A stretch of 64,000 nucleotides of DNA from Thereva unica (lineage: Eukaryota > Arthropoda > Insecta > Diptera > Therevidae), in contig OX465281.1 in assembly GCA_949987705.1 (NCBI GenBank), positions 176,900,516-176,964,515 on the forward strand, in the 5' to 3' direction. Under the pieces are notes generated by a model. The model saw only the letters and a program-made list of their open reading frames with translations. It did not search any database and was not told the origin of the DNA. Positions 11,332 through 23,774 of this stretch are shown here, in pieces. Made by a program: the position numbers and the translations under genes. Position 1 is the first letter of the stretch. Each line of letters opens with the position of its first letter.

Positions 11332-11392
11332 ATTTTTTTTTTATATGATAGTCTAAGCTCAGGTGTCACCCTTTGTACTACTAGTACGTCAC
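11332..11392 (-). mobile_element. Very short 3' end of a CR1-like LINE
   Basis: A T-run followed by TCTAAGCTCAGGTGTCACCC and CTTTGTACTACTAG matches the poly-A-proximal 3' ends of the LINEs at 42069 and 52323. Only ~55 bases remain, so it is an extreme 5' truncation. Confidence 0.6.
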
Positions 11393-13650
11393 ACAGTGGC
11401 GAGATATTTGATATTTCACCCAAATTACTCTAGAGGTCGTAATTTTTAAGTTATTGACAAAATTTTTATTTTAAATGTTCATCTTGAATTGAACCTATTG
11501 ATCCCTCTAGCCGGATTTTGAAATTTCATTTTCGTTTTTTTTTAAATTTTAACAAAAAGTCTAATTTTTTCAAAAAAATACTATTTTTTCTATTCAATTT
11601 ATTCTAACGGGCCGAAAATTTGAGTTTCCGTACCCATATTTTTTTTTAAACATTCGTCTTTTAGTTAGCTATTAATCTGTCTAGATGAATTTTTGATATA
11701 GTTTTTGGAAACTGTTAAAATTACTATCAAATGTCACATCATTCAGTTTGAAATTTTTTGGTAGAGGTTTACATATCACCCTGTATTTTTGTAACCCTGT
11801 GAAGGATTTCCTTAAATAAGGCCTCAATCTACGCAGAATACTCACGCCTATGTGAAACGGTAAAACTTAAGGCTTCAACCCACAAACTTCCAGAGTTATG
11901 TGTCGTCAAAGTCAAAATTTTGTTTTTTTTTTCTTCACTAAAATTTCAACTTCAACCACCTTTTTCTCCAAAAAAAGTAGCTAATTGATATTTTTTTATT
12001 ACAAAATTGGAAAGCTTGGACAATTTCCTATGAATAATGTTCAACAACTTTTATGCTACGCCCTATAGTTTTGAAGCTATAAGCAATTTTAATGCTAATA
12101 ATGGCCTTATTTGGTACTTTTAGACATAACCTCAGGTTGTAAGGAACTGAAAAAGTACAAAATAGAGCAATTTTTAACATTAAAATTGCTTATAGCTTCA
12201 AAACTATAAAGCGTAGCATAAAAGTTGTTGCACTAAAATTTCAATGAATCTCAAACGTACAAGTTGAAAAGTTTCAGAAATTAGACAAATTCATGTGAAA
12301 AATGTAAAATTTCCGAACACTAAAGTAAAAAAAATTGGAAATTGGAGTGGAACATTATAAAAATTCCAAAAATTATTTGATAAAATGAAATATTATAGCA
12401 AATGAAAATTTCAATAATTCATATACAACTGTTTAACAAATATAATAACTATTCTACAAAATCAAAAATTACCTCCACTAATAACGAGTTTCAAAAACTA
12501 AAAGAAGATTTCGATTAAATATCGGTTTTAATCTGTTGTTATTATTTTATTATTAATTTGTTGAGACGATACCGTATTTAAATTTTCTATTCTGAATCCA
12601 AGTTTTGTTTTGGGCAAAGTTTTCTTTTCTCAAGCCTGAAAATTTTTCAAATTACTCATTACATGCCCATGAACATTTAAGAGCGATTATACAGCGGCTG
12701 GAACTTGGTTTTTTGAAAGGTCCACTTTTCTTCCACCAAGTTTTTACGATTTATTTTTATTTTTTTATATTTATTTAATACTTTTATAATATTATAAAAA
12801 TATTTATGGGTATATGAAACATGAAATTTACACACCAATTTTTTTATTTCGTTGAAATATTTTATTTATTTTTTCTTCTCCCCTTTTTATTTAGTACTAG
12901 CATAAAACCCGCGTGCCTTGCAACGCCTTTAAATAAAAACTGTTTACTATGTGCAATGTTTTCCTTCAAAAAAAAAAAAAAAAAAAAAACAAACAAAAAA
13001 GTCTGCTGTTATTATCCCTAAAAAGGATTTATTGTAGTGCATTTTTTTAATAAATATGGTAAACAAATTGCTGCGTATATCACCTCTGCTCAACAAATCT
13101 GCAAGTTTTGAAGCAGAGATTGGAATGTATATGTCATCAAGGGAAGTGACATTTTAGGGTATGACGAACGTTCGTTAAGTTTGTTCGCCTATTTACGTGG
13201 GTGCAAGAAATTATGAAGCAATCACAAATGAATATTAAATTACGAATAACTCGCTTCCAGCCAGTTTCGCGTGTCGGATGAATTAGAATTTTATGTAACG
13301 CCCTGAATTATCTATATTTTGGGTTATTTAACTACTTTGGAAAATTATAATAATGGGAAATAGTAGCCAAGAATCGTCATTTTCGAGGTTCTAAAAGTAA
13401 AGTTTCTGATGAGCTGCCTCAGATGCGAAAAATAACAAAATGTGAAATGACAAAAAAAAACATTTAGAAGAATCCAATATCACATTTCATACAAACTTAT
13501 CAAAAACTCAAACATTTTCAGATTTTGCTAACTAGGAACCTCTTTATATGATTTATATTTATCTGGTACATTTTGTTACGTAGTAATCAGAACACAATCA
13601 TTTTCATTAATTTGGATTCAATATAATATGATTTAATTCCATTTCTCACA
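11393..13650. other. No gene recognised; AT-rich
   Basis: Apart from the hairpin at 12042-12230 I see only A/T-rich sequence, a 20-base A-run near 12970 and chance ORFs. The downstream limit of the neighbouring LINE's 3' untranslated region is uncertain, so some of the end may belong to it. Confidence 0.5.
12042..12230. repeat. Long hairpin (53-bp arms, extending imperfectly)
   Basis: Arm 12042-12094 (CAACAACTTTTATGCTACG...) is repeated in reverse complement at 12178-12230 with about two mismatches. Weaker pairing continues inward (GGTACTTTT with AAAAAGTAC), leaving a small loop near 12121-12147. It resembles the core of a foldback MITE; there is no coding content. Confidence 0.8.
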
Positions 13651-13936
13651 CTTATTTAATGTTATTATTATCAGGTTACAAACTTACATTAATCTGATCT
13701 ATGTCCAGAGTCACTGAAGAAAGAATGTGACAAGTCTTGACCTTACTATAACTAGATTGTAGAAGAAGTATGTTAAGCATCTCCAGTTTATTTACAGTAT
13801 TTATTTAACCGAATTGCTGGCAAGGTTGTTGTTATAATTCAGACCATTAAGGTTGAAAGGGCTCGTATAAAATATGTTGTTTAAATTTCCGTTAGAATTT
13901 TCGTTAAAACAAGCCCTGACCAAGGGGTTTGCGTGC

Positions 13937-16784
13937 TCAGCGATTTTTTTTGTCCTCCCAATTCATGAGTAAGTAAGTCAAAAGCGGGGTAACCCCTGCA
14001 TCGGCATAGAGCTCTTTGTTAGAAAAATACCTATCCCTACTTTTATATCTTTTAGAGCAGCAGAGACGAAAAATTTGCCTCTCGAGTTTTTCGAGGTTGT
14101 TAGCCCACGTTGTGGAAGGGCTATACCAACATGGGAATCCGTATGCTATGATTGGTCTTAACATTTGTTTATACAACAGGAGTTTGTAACCCTTATTGAG
14201 TTTGCTAGCAAATTTAATCATTGGGTAAATCGCGCCCAACGCTTTACGGGTTTTTTCAATGGTTTTCTTAATATGCATGTTGAACTTGAACAGGTGATTG
14301 ATGTACACCCCAAGGTACTTTAACTGGGTTACCTGGTGTATGCTAACATTGTTAAGGTTAATGATAAGATTTTTGCAGTACTTTATGGTTTTTTCGGGCT
14401 ACATTTCCCGCTAGCATTCCTGATCACCATCACTTTAGATTTAATTTCGTTTATTGAAAGTCCCCACCTTCCATAAAATTTACTGATGCAGTTGAGATGC
14501 CTGCCGATGTTCATCAAGCTCTGATGGGGGTCTCGGTTCTCATGCGTAAACGATCGTGTCGTCGGCGTATAGCAGAGCTCTAGAGTTGGAACCGGGGATA
14601 TAGTGAGGAAAGTCAGCCAAGTAAAGATTGAACAGCTTGGGTCCTAGGATGGAACCCTGCGGGACCCCTGCCAGAACCGGAACCTCGTCCGAGAGGGCCT
14701 CACCAATGGACACCCTAAGGGATCTGTTTGAGAGAAAATTAAGAATCAATTTCAGAACACTCCTGTCAAGGTTCGACCTTTCGAGTTTAACCATTAGCCC
14801 TTTGTGCCATACGGAGTCGAAGGCCTTCCTCATGTCCAAGGAGCAAACCAATGTGGCTCTCTTCTCCCTGAGACCCCGTACGGTGGCATTCTGAAATACT
14901 TGAAGCGCGTTCTCCAAGGAATGTCCCATCCTGAACCCAAACTGTTCATTGGGAATTAGATCATTTTCCGTAGAGTGTTTATCAAGTTCCGAGGCGATGA
15001 CTCTTTCGAAGAGCTTTCCAAGGTTGTCCAGGGACGAAATAGGCCTGAAATCATCTAGTGACTCGCAGCAGGTTTTCTTTGGAATCGGGATTAGCTTAGC
15101 CACCTTCCAAGAAGAAGGGAAATGTACTAAGCCTTGAAAGAGAATTTTTTTTATTAAGAAATTGGAGATTCCGTCAAACCCAGCAGATCTCTTGCCATTC
15201 AACCCGCAAATAAGATTGGATCGGTCCATCGAAATGAAAGGGGGTGGCAGCTCCTCATTCCAAGACTCAACATCTCCCATATCCCTCGGCGCCAAAGAAT
15301 CTAGACTGTTTTTTAGCCTACCAAATTCAGAGAAGACCAATTCAGTATTCTGGCTATTTGGATTTGGGAGCCTCTCCCGGAAAACCTCCCTAAGGTTATC
15401 AGCAAAGGCGATAACCAGCTCTTCCTCATGCAGCACCTTGTTATTCAATGTTAGTTTTTTCAGATGTTCTCTGTTCCTTCTCCCAAAGAGGCTATATAGT
15501 TCTCTGTAAACGGAAGGTCCCGGTTTGAGCTTGGCAACTTTAGCTTGGAAGTTTTTATTTAAAGTTTGTTTGAGTTTTGAGTCCACAATTATCGATAAGA
15601 GCTTTATTCTGTTTAATAGAGCTAGGGAAGAGGTGTTGTGATTACAGCAATTTCTTTCAAGAACTCTCTTTAGCACCCTCTGCCATTTCTTTTTAGTCTT
15701 GTAAAGGTGCCAAACATCCGGAGGAAGTCTGTCTCTGGGTCTGCCGAATTCCACCAACGGAGCATGTCTGTCCAAGGTTTCAATTCCCAGACCTGCGAAT
15801 TTGTGTAGGGCCAAGTCAGTGCCAGCCGTGTCGAGATCTCTGGGGATCACCCCAAGGTGCTCATCAATCTCACTATCCAAGTCCTCGCCGAACACCTCCC
15901 AGTCAACACTACCCAGGTCGCGGAACTTAGGAGTGGCCTTGAGTTCAGGGTTCAGAGATCTGAGTACGACGCTCAATTCCACCACATAGTGATCCGAAAA
16001 CGACACCCCCGTGGAACAGTTTGAACGGGATATGAGACCCAGGAACTCGTAAGATATTAAAAAGTCAATACAGCTTGAGGACCTCGGGAACGAAGGCCCT
16101 CCGGGGTGAACTAACTGTCCAGCCAGTCTCTAAGGAGTTGACCGTTTCTGTTAGTAAGACGATTACCCAAATCCGGGTGCTTCGCGTTAAAATCCCCTCC
16201 CACTACAACGCAATCAAAGCCCGCAATTAAGTTTATTTCTTTTAGAACCTTGGTTAAGTCAGAACACCCTAAGTCGATGGGGACATACAGAGAGATAAAA
16301 AGAATTTTCACCATTTTATTTCCATCACCTTTGAAACGAACTTCGACTGCAGCGTGGGAGATGTCGATGTTCAGAAAGATTTGTTTAGCTGCAATCACTT
16401 TTTTTATTATTACTGCGGTCCCTTGTAGAGTATCGTTTCTGAAAATGTTGTATTCATTAATGCTAACTTTCGAGTTTTTCTGAGATGCGTCTCCTGCACC
16501 ATTAGAATATCATATTTTTTGTTTTTCAAAAAGTTCTCCAGCTCATACCTTTTCACGCAAGACACTGATGATCCGACGTTGAGAGTCGCTAAGTTCAGCC
16601 CTCTCCTATTTGCCTCCAGCACAGAGGCCAATACAGAAGGACAAAACAAGGGCGCCTCTCTCGGCGTGATCCACCGTGTTGCGATACTCAGGCATAAACT
16701 TGTCAACTTTACTAATGAGTTCAGGAATTTTAAGCCCGAAATGGTTTTTTTGCGTTTTCCGCGAATTTCAAATAAACTGGGCAC
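13937..16784 (-). pseudogene. LINE ORF2: endonuclease-reverse transcriptase, broken
   Basis: Pieces in different frames line up as one ORF2. An AP-like endonuclease begins near 16640 (NLATLNVG, then QETHLRK), continues with VVVGGDFNAKHPD at 16111-16398 and ends with the SDHY motif near 16000. Reverse transcriptase follows in the longest piece, 14540-16006: LIPIPKK, FRPISSLDNLGKLFER, SLDMRKAFDSVWHK, AGVPQGSILGP and the catalytic YADD near 14550. The C-terminal thumb-like part is at 13937-14308 after a break of ~230 bases containing stops. The RT motifs fit the jockey group, which lacks RNase H. At least four frame breaks make it a pseudogene. Confidence 0.85.
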
Positions 16785-16811
16785 CCCTTTCTAGAAGCGG
16801 TGTGTCCGTCG

Positions 16812-17003
16812 CTATTGCAGTTTAACGCAATGCGGAGCTTCGTTGTCGGGTTTTTTACATTCACGAGGAGCGTGTGTTTCGCTACATTTTACGCACCGAT
16901 AGGCATAATTACAATGGACGGGGCGCGCGTGCCCGAACTTTTTGCAATTCCTGCACTGAGAAACCCCTTTTTTTAAACTTTCCCATCTTACGACCTGGAA
17001 ATA
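16812..17003 (-). pseudogene. LINE ORF1 C-terminal zinc knuckles (fragment)
   Basis: The fragment reads FQVVRWESLKKG, then CRNCKKFGHA and CVKCSETHAPREC: tandem CCHC-type knuckles typical of jockey-group ORF1 proteins, which bind nucleic acid. A further knuckle-like stretch ending in GCPVYLKF lies just downstream after a one-base frameshift near 16815. The 5' part of the gene lies 8 kb away at 24995 and beyond. Confidence 0.8.
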
Positions 17004-17808
17004 GTCCATGGAAATGGTACTTTAAAATTGCAAAAATGCAGGACAAGGTTTTATTTTTGGGATGTGTAGGGGGGGGGGGTCAATGTGAGTTTAAGTTTGA
17101 GTTTTCGGGATTCTAACCCCCCCCCCCCATTTGGCCGCCATCTTGGAAAACGTCTGCAAATGGTTTTTCCACTATATCTCCGAAACGGTACATCTTACCG
17201 AAAATTTGCAAGGACACTTTTTGTTTAGAATTAAATAATCTACAATTTATTAGTTGGTGGTAAAATGAATAATTAAGAAGTTGTAAGCCTTAAAACACAA
17301 AAATTAGTCACAATATTTTCTTTTAAACGCTATAACTTTTTTTCCTTCAACTTTAACAAAAAAATAATACATAATAACAAGTTTTTTGTAGAGGGTTTCA
17401 TTAGGAATAATTTTCACTCATTACTTTTTTAATTTCATTCACTACGAAGGGTTTTACAGCGCCCCGAAGGTATGAAAGTGACGGATTTTCTGAATATCTT
17501 ATTACAATTTTACCTCCTAGAAATTAGCAATAACAGCTAGCAAGTAATAATAATGAATGAATTATTATACGTTATGAGAAATGCCGATGTTTGAGTAATG
17601 TAATAAAATTGTTTCGCATTTTTTTGCGGGTTTTTATTGCTGTTATGCCATGTTTTATAAGGTACGATATGGTTTAAAATGAAATTCTTTGAATAATAAC
17701 ATGCGTTATTCCAATTTTTTAAAATAATTTGTTTTAGGGCTGCACAAAAAAGTGCTTTATTCAGTTATGTTAACTATCTAGCAACATACGGGCGTATTCA
17801 TTTTATGA
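17004..17808. repeat. Left long terminal inverted repeat
   Basis: About 805 bp matching 24188-24994 in reverse complement with scattered differences. It includes paired homopolymer runs (G near 17070, C near 17119) and a GTTTCGGAGATATAGTGGAA-type segment (reverse strand in the right copy). No coding signal. Confidence 0.9.
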
Positions 17809-18326
17809 CAAGCGTTTGCAAGTTGTATAACTCATTTCCACACCACCTGCGAGGTAGAGTTTGTCGGTGCGTTTTTAAAGTGGTGTCCCCAATACGACTA
17901 ATCCAGGATGCTGCTTTTCTATCTACTCTATTCCTGGTCTTTTTGAAGGGCTGTGCAGCGGTTCATGATCAATTACGGGACATTTTTAGATTTGCTGAGG
18001 AATTATAGCAGAGTACAAAGGTGTCAAGGCTGAAAGTTCAAACAGAAAAAGAAACAGTTGGTCAGGAAATTAAAATCAATCAAGGGAGCTTCTAGTATAC
18101 AAGACAGTATCGTCGCTGTTGCTGGTACTATGACAACAAACGCTGTTATCCGTACGACTATCAGAATAACTTTTATAACAAATAGAGTGTAAACTATCCT
18201 CCAAAACTTGTGTTTTGGTAGTATGCGCAACTGAATAACTATTTACAAAGTTATAAATATGAAAATTTAACTAAGCTCAAAATTAAATAACAATTTTGAA
18301 ATAAGAATAAGATAATTCCAACTTTT
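17809..18326. other. Unique centre of the inverted-repeat element
   Basis: About 520 bases not shared between the arms. A plus-strand ORF fragment at 17805-18008 ends LKGCAAVHDQLRDIFRFAEEL and a minus-strand ORF covers 18024-18230; neither shows a domain I recognise. It could be residue of a captured or transposase exon. Confidence 0.35.
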
Positions 18327-18330
18327 ATCA

Positions 18331-18725
18331 TGTGGTTGCCGTTTTAGGTTTTTTATAATTTAAAACGCACTGTATTTAAAACTTAATTTTATTCAGAACT
18401 TTCAATGATTTTGCTAATTCCTCACACACGTCACTTAATTCCCTTATGTGGTACTTAGTTATAATGTGATCTAAATACATATATATAACTATTGGTCCTT
18501 TTTTATTACAAATTACTTTCTTGACGCCTGCACGAGAGGAGAGACCGAATGGAGGTGCCGGAAATTGGTTCGATCACTAGACGTGATCGGAACGGAACGA
18601 AAAACGGCAAGATCACTGAACTTTGGTGATCGATTGAGTGTTCCGACTGATCGTTTTGATCGTGCCGGAAGCTGTTGTGTGACATTGCGTAAAGTTTGGT
18701 AATTAAACTTTACGCGGTCACTACA
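18331..18725 (-). repeat. Gypsy 3' LTR (left)
   Basis: Matches 23775-24187 closely; the right copy has a short extra segment near 23980 (GTAGTCAGAGAACACG). Ends CGCGGTCACTACA on the plus strand. Confidence 0.92.
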
Positions 18726-18738
18726 TACTCCCCCCGCC
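18726..18738 (-). other. Gypsy polypurine tract
   Basis: On the minus strand GGCGGGGGGAGTA abuts the TG of the 3' LTR. Confidence 0.8.
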
Positions 18739-18747
18739 ACCGTAGCG

Positions 18748-19790
18748 TTAACGGAATGTTACCGCTTTATACGGCTTAGCTTCTTTGGCGCGGTCACAAC
18801 CGAAGGCTGGCTTTAGCCTGTCAATGGATATTGACTTGGTTGTGCCGTTTAATTTGACGACGAAGTGTTTTCGTAATCGTTTGATTACTTCATATGGGCC
18901 TTCATATGGAGGTTCGAAAGGTTTTCGAACTCTGTCGACTCGTATGAAAACGTAGTCGGCATTCTCCAGGGCTTCTGGCACGTAGACATCCTTTTGGACG
19001 GGTTGCCGAGGATGTACTGCCTTAACGTTCTGCATATGAGAACGAAGGCGAGAGAGGAATTCTGATTCTTCAATTGGATTCTCTTCAGTTGGGATAGAAA
19101 TCGAATTGGGAAGTCTCAGAGTCTGACCGTATACGAGCTCGGCTGGTGAGCATTGTAAGTCGGTCTTAATTGCAGTGCGTATGCCTAACATGACAAAGGG
19201 CAAGTCTTCACTCCAATGAGTAGTGTAGTCCCTTGCCATTAAGGCTGCTTTTAGTTGCCTGTGGAACCGTTCAACCATCCCGTTTGCTTGCGGGTGGTAG
19301 GCGGTGGTCCGGTTTCGATGAGTGCCGAGTAATTTGGCAACTTCATTGAACAGTTTCGATTCGAACTGCGTACCTTGATCGGTAGTGATCTCGAGTGGTA
19401 CGCCGAATCGTGGGACAAATTCAGTGCCGAATTTCTTTGCCACTGTTGTAGCTGAGATATCCCGAATTGGGTATGTTTCAGGCCATCGCGTGAATCTATC
19501 GACTATCGTTAAGATATAAGAGTATCCACGAGATGGGGGTAGGGGTCCCACTATATCCATATGGATATGGTCAAATATATTATTTGGAAGTTTGAAAGTC
19601 TCCAATGGAGATTTGGTATGCCATGAAACTTTGGACTTTTGGCAACCTAGGCATGATCGAGACCACTCATTGCAGTCTTTATTGATCGATGGCCAAAAGT
19701 ATTTCTTGGTAACGGCTCGTCTTGTAGCACGAATACCAGGATGAGAGAGACTATGTTCGGAATTGAACGCTAGTCTACGTAAGGAAGTGG
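18748..19790 (-). pseudogene. Gypsy integrase (Pol C-terminal part)
   Basis: The zinc finger is readable at 19610-19790 (HSLSHPGIRATRR ... CLGCQKSK, an HHCC arrangement). The catalytic core follows: HMDIVGPLPPSRGYSY, TTDQGTQFES and the YHPQANGMVERFHR segment supply the D, D and E. A C-terminal domain ends near SIDRLKPAFGCDRAKEAKP. The long readable frame is 18748-19605; a stop and frame change near 19780 separate it from RNase H. The core looks intact at the residue level, so this part decayed little. Confidence 0.88.
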
Positions 19791-20973
19791 TATATAGGGC
19801 CTTGGAATGCCTGTACTAGTTTCGCACCACACCTGATGGGCGGTAAATGGTATTGGTGTGAGAACTAATTTTACCCGTGAGCCGTTGCTGAGGTGCTCTT
19901 GTAGAGACTTCAACTCTGTGTCACCTTGTTGAGCCTGAGCCAGTGTAGGCAGGTCGAAGGTGACCGGGTCGACGTTGTCGGTTGCTAGTGAGCGCGACAA
20001 GTAGTCGGCGACAACGTTTTGTTTACCAGACACATGTCTGATGTCTGTGGTAAACTGAGAGATTAGACCCAAATGTCTGGTCTGACGAGGGGATCGTTCG
20101 GTCTTTGTGTGAAGGGCGCGAACCAGTGGTTTGTGATCAGTATAGACCCACGAAATTGCGTCCTTCAACGAAATAACGGAAGTGTTTGATCGCTGCACAG
20201 ATTGCGAGGAGTTCGCGATCGAATGAAGAGTACTTCCGTTCGGTTGGTGACAGCTTTTTGGAATAAAAAGCTAGAGGTTGCCACCGATGACCGTTGAATT
20301 GTTCCAAAACGCCTCCGATTGCGTAATCAGAGGCGTCAGTCGTAAGACTGTATTTTGCATCCTCGATTGGATGGTTCAGCAGAGTTGCTTCAGCCATCGA
20401 GGTTTTCACCTTGAGGAATGCCGCCTGACATTCTGCTGGCCAGTCAAAAACTTTATTGGCACGTGAGCGGTTGAGAAGGTCTCTCAAATGCTCGTTTACA
20501 GGCACCAACTGTTCAGCCAATTTTGGGATAAATCGGTGATAGAAATTCACCATTCCCAAAAACTTCTGGATCGATTTGACAGAAGTTGGAGGTGCGAGAT
20601 CAACGATAGCCTGAACCCGATCGGAGGATGGAAGTATTCTATCCTTTGTGATGCGGTGGCTTAGAAACTTAATCTCTGTTGCACCAAAAACGCATTTCTC
20701 TAGCTTAATGGTTAAACCGAAGCTATCGAGGCGTTTAAAGAGCTCTTCGAGGTGAACGATATGTTCATCCTCGGTTTTACTGGCGATGAGTATATCGTCC
20801 AAGTATACATAAACGAAGTCGAGATCTCTCGTAACTTCATTTATGAACCTTTGAAAGGTTTGGGCTGCATTTCGTAAGCCGAATGGCATACGTGTAAACT
20901 CATATAGGCCGAATGGCGTAATGAGTGCAGTCTGGGGCGATTGGTATGTGATGATATGCACGTACCAAGTCAA
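19770..20973 (-). pseudogene. Gypsy reverse transcriptase C-terminal part and RNase H
   Basis: In the piece 20137-20973 RT continues from [20 protein letters not shown] through the catalytic YLDD (VYVYLDDILIASK) and thumb to RNase H (LTTDASDYAIGGVLEQ, then YSSFDRELLAICAAIKHFR). A frame change near 20160-20198 leads to 19770-20198, with YTDHKPLVRAL and GKQNVVADYLSR, the end of RNase H. The order and motifs are those of Gypsy Pol; the frame breaks make it non-functional. Confidence 0.88.
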
Positions 20974-21760
20974 CCTTCGAAAAAATTGTGCAGCCGTGAA
21001 GATTCACGGAGAAATTCTGTATATGCGGGATCGGATATCTATCCGGCACAGTGACAGCGTTAAGGCGACGGTAGTCGCCGCATGGCCTCCAATCATGTGA
21101 GTCCCGTTTAGGGACCAGATGAAGCGGAGATTCTGCGGGGGACGACGAAGGTCGACAAATTCCCAATTGGACCATATGGTCGAACTCTAACTTTGCCACC
21201 TGCAGTTTCTCCGGATGGAGTCGCCGAGCGGTGACAAATGGTAATTGCCCTTTAGTTACAATGTGGTGTTGCACATTGTGTTTAACCGGAAGGTTAAAAT
21301 TGGGCGGTTTTGTTAACGAAGCGTACTTCGTTAATAGCTCCTTGTATATGCCAATAACTCGGCATGGTAATGTTTCGGGGTTGTAGTCGATGGTAGCGCA
21401 CACGTTAATTCGAAACTTCGTGCGCTTGTCGACTAAATGCCGATATTCAAAATCGACGGACAATTTGAACTTCGTTAAGAAGTCCGCCCCGATAATGGCT
21501 TTTGTGGTGTCGGCTATTATAAAGTTGTAAACATATCGTCGGCGTAAGCCGAGTTCAAGTTCGAGCAACTTAGTGCCGAAAGTTCGGATCAGTGATCCGT
21601 TGGCCGCGTACAGAAGGACGTTCGGGCTACCGTTATGGGCCGGGAACGCCTTGGCGGGAACAATTGAAACGTCAGAGCCCGAATCAATCAGAAAGTCCAT
21701 CCGATGGTTGGTGTCTCTGACGAATAAACGATATGAGCGGCCGGTTATATGCTCGCTCAT
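20900..21760 (-). pseudogene. Gypsy protease and RT N-terminal part
   Basis: Starts with ATG at 21760, shortly downstream of the Gag stop. An aspartic protease carries [14 protein letters not shown] and the [10 protein letters not shown] flap-side motif. RT begins around [21 protein letters not shown] and reaches [11 protein letters not shown] and [17 protein letters not shown] before the frame is lost near 20900-20960, where 20137-20973 takes over. Gag and Pol are close together, so Pol was probably expressed by frameshift or reinitiation. Confidence 0.87.
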
Positions 21761-22683
21761 GTCGACCCCCTGCCCCTTTAGTTTTTTTTAGGGTGGGTGG
21801 GTGGTTTCTTCGCCGGCTTGGCATTACCACCACCGAAACTGCAGGGGGTTTGCAGGTGCGAGCTTCACTACCGTAACGGTAGTGAAAATAGCACAAGCTA
21901 CCCCTGGCTTGATTGGCCCCTTGTGGCCGATTGGCCCTTGTGGCCCTGTCGATTGGCAGGTGTTCGGCTTCTCGGCTTCCGCGGGTTGCGGTCAAGCTTA
22001 TCTAGCCGGGCCGTCAGCCTATTGATGGCGCTTTGCAGCGCCACCAATGTGGGCTCCGATTTGGCTGGTGTTGCATGGACGGCGGACGCGTATGAGGCAC
22101 CTCCGTGTGGAAGCACCTCCCATACCTTGTCCGCCGTGGCGGCCAACCCGGCCAACGTCTGGTCTGCAGCTGTGGCCAATGTGACCTGGATGGCCTGTGG
22201 AAGCCTCCGCTCCCACAGGTTCCGGATCAGGTCATCATTAACCGCTGACGATCCCCCCGCTAGTGCTTTGAGAGCCTGGAGAAACTCGGAGGGTTTCCGG
22301 TCCCTAGGCTCTTGCACTGACAGCAACTGCTCGAGCCGGCGCTTCTCAGAAGTGCCGTATTTCTCGAGCAGATGCACTTTAATTTCCTCGTATGAGGAGG
22401 TAGAGGGGTCTACGGTGCTAAGCCGCATTGCCATTACCGCCTCTTCCGGCAATGCAGCTATAACATTGTAGACTTTTTGTTTATCGGATCTACAGCCCGC
22501 CAGTTGGAACATTATTTCCGCCTGGTAAAACCAGGAGGCGGGCTGGTGTACCCAGAACTTGGGAATATAGAGTTTCGACACTTTAATGCCGTCAACCCCC
22601 GAAGTTCCGGGCTTAGGTTCCTCTGGTCCTGGTGTATCCATTTGAACGTCTTGTTCAATGGATGAGCCCTCGGTTCTTGACAT
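21684..22683 (-). pseudogene. Gypsy Gag with CHCC knuckle
   Basis: Begins with ATG at 22683. The N-terminal half has the Kabuki/CsRn1 Gag hallmark FWVHQPASWFYQAEIMF followed by the capsid-like ALPEEAVMAMRL and LLEKYGTSEKRRLEQLL. A frame change near 21900-21995 leads to CYFHYRYGSEARTC, the CHCC-type knuckle of this group; its last cysteine lies in yet another frame after a one-base change in a C-run near 21850. Gag packages the RNA and forms the particle. The lesions make it non-functional. Confidence 0.82.
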
Positions 22684-23774
22684 ATTGCAAAAAAAATAAT
22701 AATATAAAAGTAAACAAAGTACCCCAAAAACAAATCAGGGCAATAGGAATTAGAATCCGTAAAAAAAACAATAAGAAAAAAAATCGAAAATGACTCAAAA
22801 CAAATTTAAACTTATGTCCCAAAATAAATCGCCAACCAAAAGAGTGTAAATTATTAAATAGTGTGGAATAATAAATATAGTTATATGTATATATACAAAA
22901 AAAATATTCAAAATATTTGTATATACGTATACATAAGAAAATGTATGTAAAATATTTGTATATATGTATGTATAAAAAAAATATTTGTAAATATAGTAAT
23001 ATATATATAAAATAAATTCAAAATATTTGTATTATATGTATGTGTAAAAAAAAAATATAGTAAAGTAAAGTATTTATAAAGTATTAAGTGTGATAATGAT
23101 TGTTATCTGGATATGTTTGAATTCTGCGCCTTCTTCGCTTCCTTCTTAGTTCGTTGTGTTGTTTTTTGCTTCAAATTATTTATTGCAAATAAACGTATCT
23201 AAATTCAGCTTATTATCACAGTTGATTCTTTTTTATTTTAATAATTCGCACTTAACTTTTAAAAGGTCACTTTTTAAAATTTCATTAGCTCATATGTACT
23301 TTTTCCATTTATAATTATGATTTTATTATAATTACGAAAATGTAGCGCACAAAGAATTTTATTTCGTTTCTTGATTTAATAATTATATATAGGTATGTGA
23401 ATTATTCAGCCTTTTAGAATACCCCAACGAGAATAACGTAATATTTTGAGAGAGTTAAATTAATATCTGTATAAATATATAATATTGAATATAAATATGT
23501 GAACACAAGAAACTGAAAAAAAAAATTTCTTTTGTTATTCATTAAATCTTTAGAAAAGAAAAAACCCTTTTGTACTCCGATAGGAATTTCACGACATTTT
23601 TTGTAGAATTTGCACTGCTCCGCGTGTAGCGTTTTGATTTTCTCTTTTTTTATTGTTAAATTTTATAAATGCCTTTTTAATATTCCAGATAGGATTATAG
23701 GAATTTCACGACACTTTTTTTTAAGAAGAAAAAAAATTTATACTGCTCTGCGTTTAGCGTTCAGGGTCACCATT
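22684..23774 (-). other. Gypsy leader, non-coding
   Basis: AT-rich leader of about 1.1 kb with TATATGTATA-like repeats at 22870-23050. A segment near 23585-23640 (AATTTCACGACA ... GCACTGCTCCGCGTGTAGCG) is duplicated in diverged form at 23700-23765, right next to the primer site. Confidence 0.6.
23758..23773 (-). other. Primer-binding site resembling tRNA-Trp
   Basis: On the minus strand TGGTGACCCTGAACGC follows the 5' LTR after one base. The first nine bases and the next GA match the complement of the tRNA-Trp 3' end, the primer known for CsRn1-type elements; later bases diverge. Confidence 0.6.

Noticed and set aside
21797..22471. 224-codon plus-strand ORF
   Set aside because: It lies antisense to the Gypsy gag and reflects its GC-rich codons; no independent evidence of coding.
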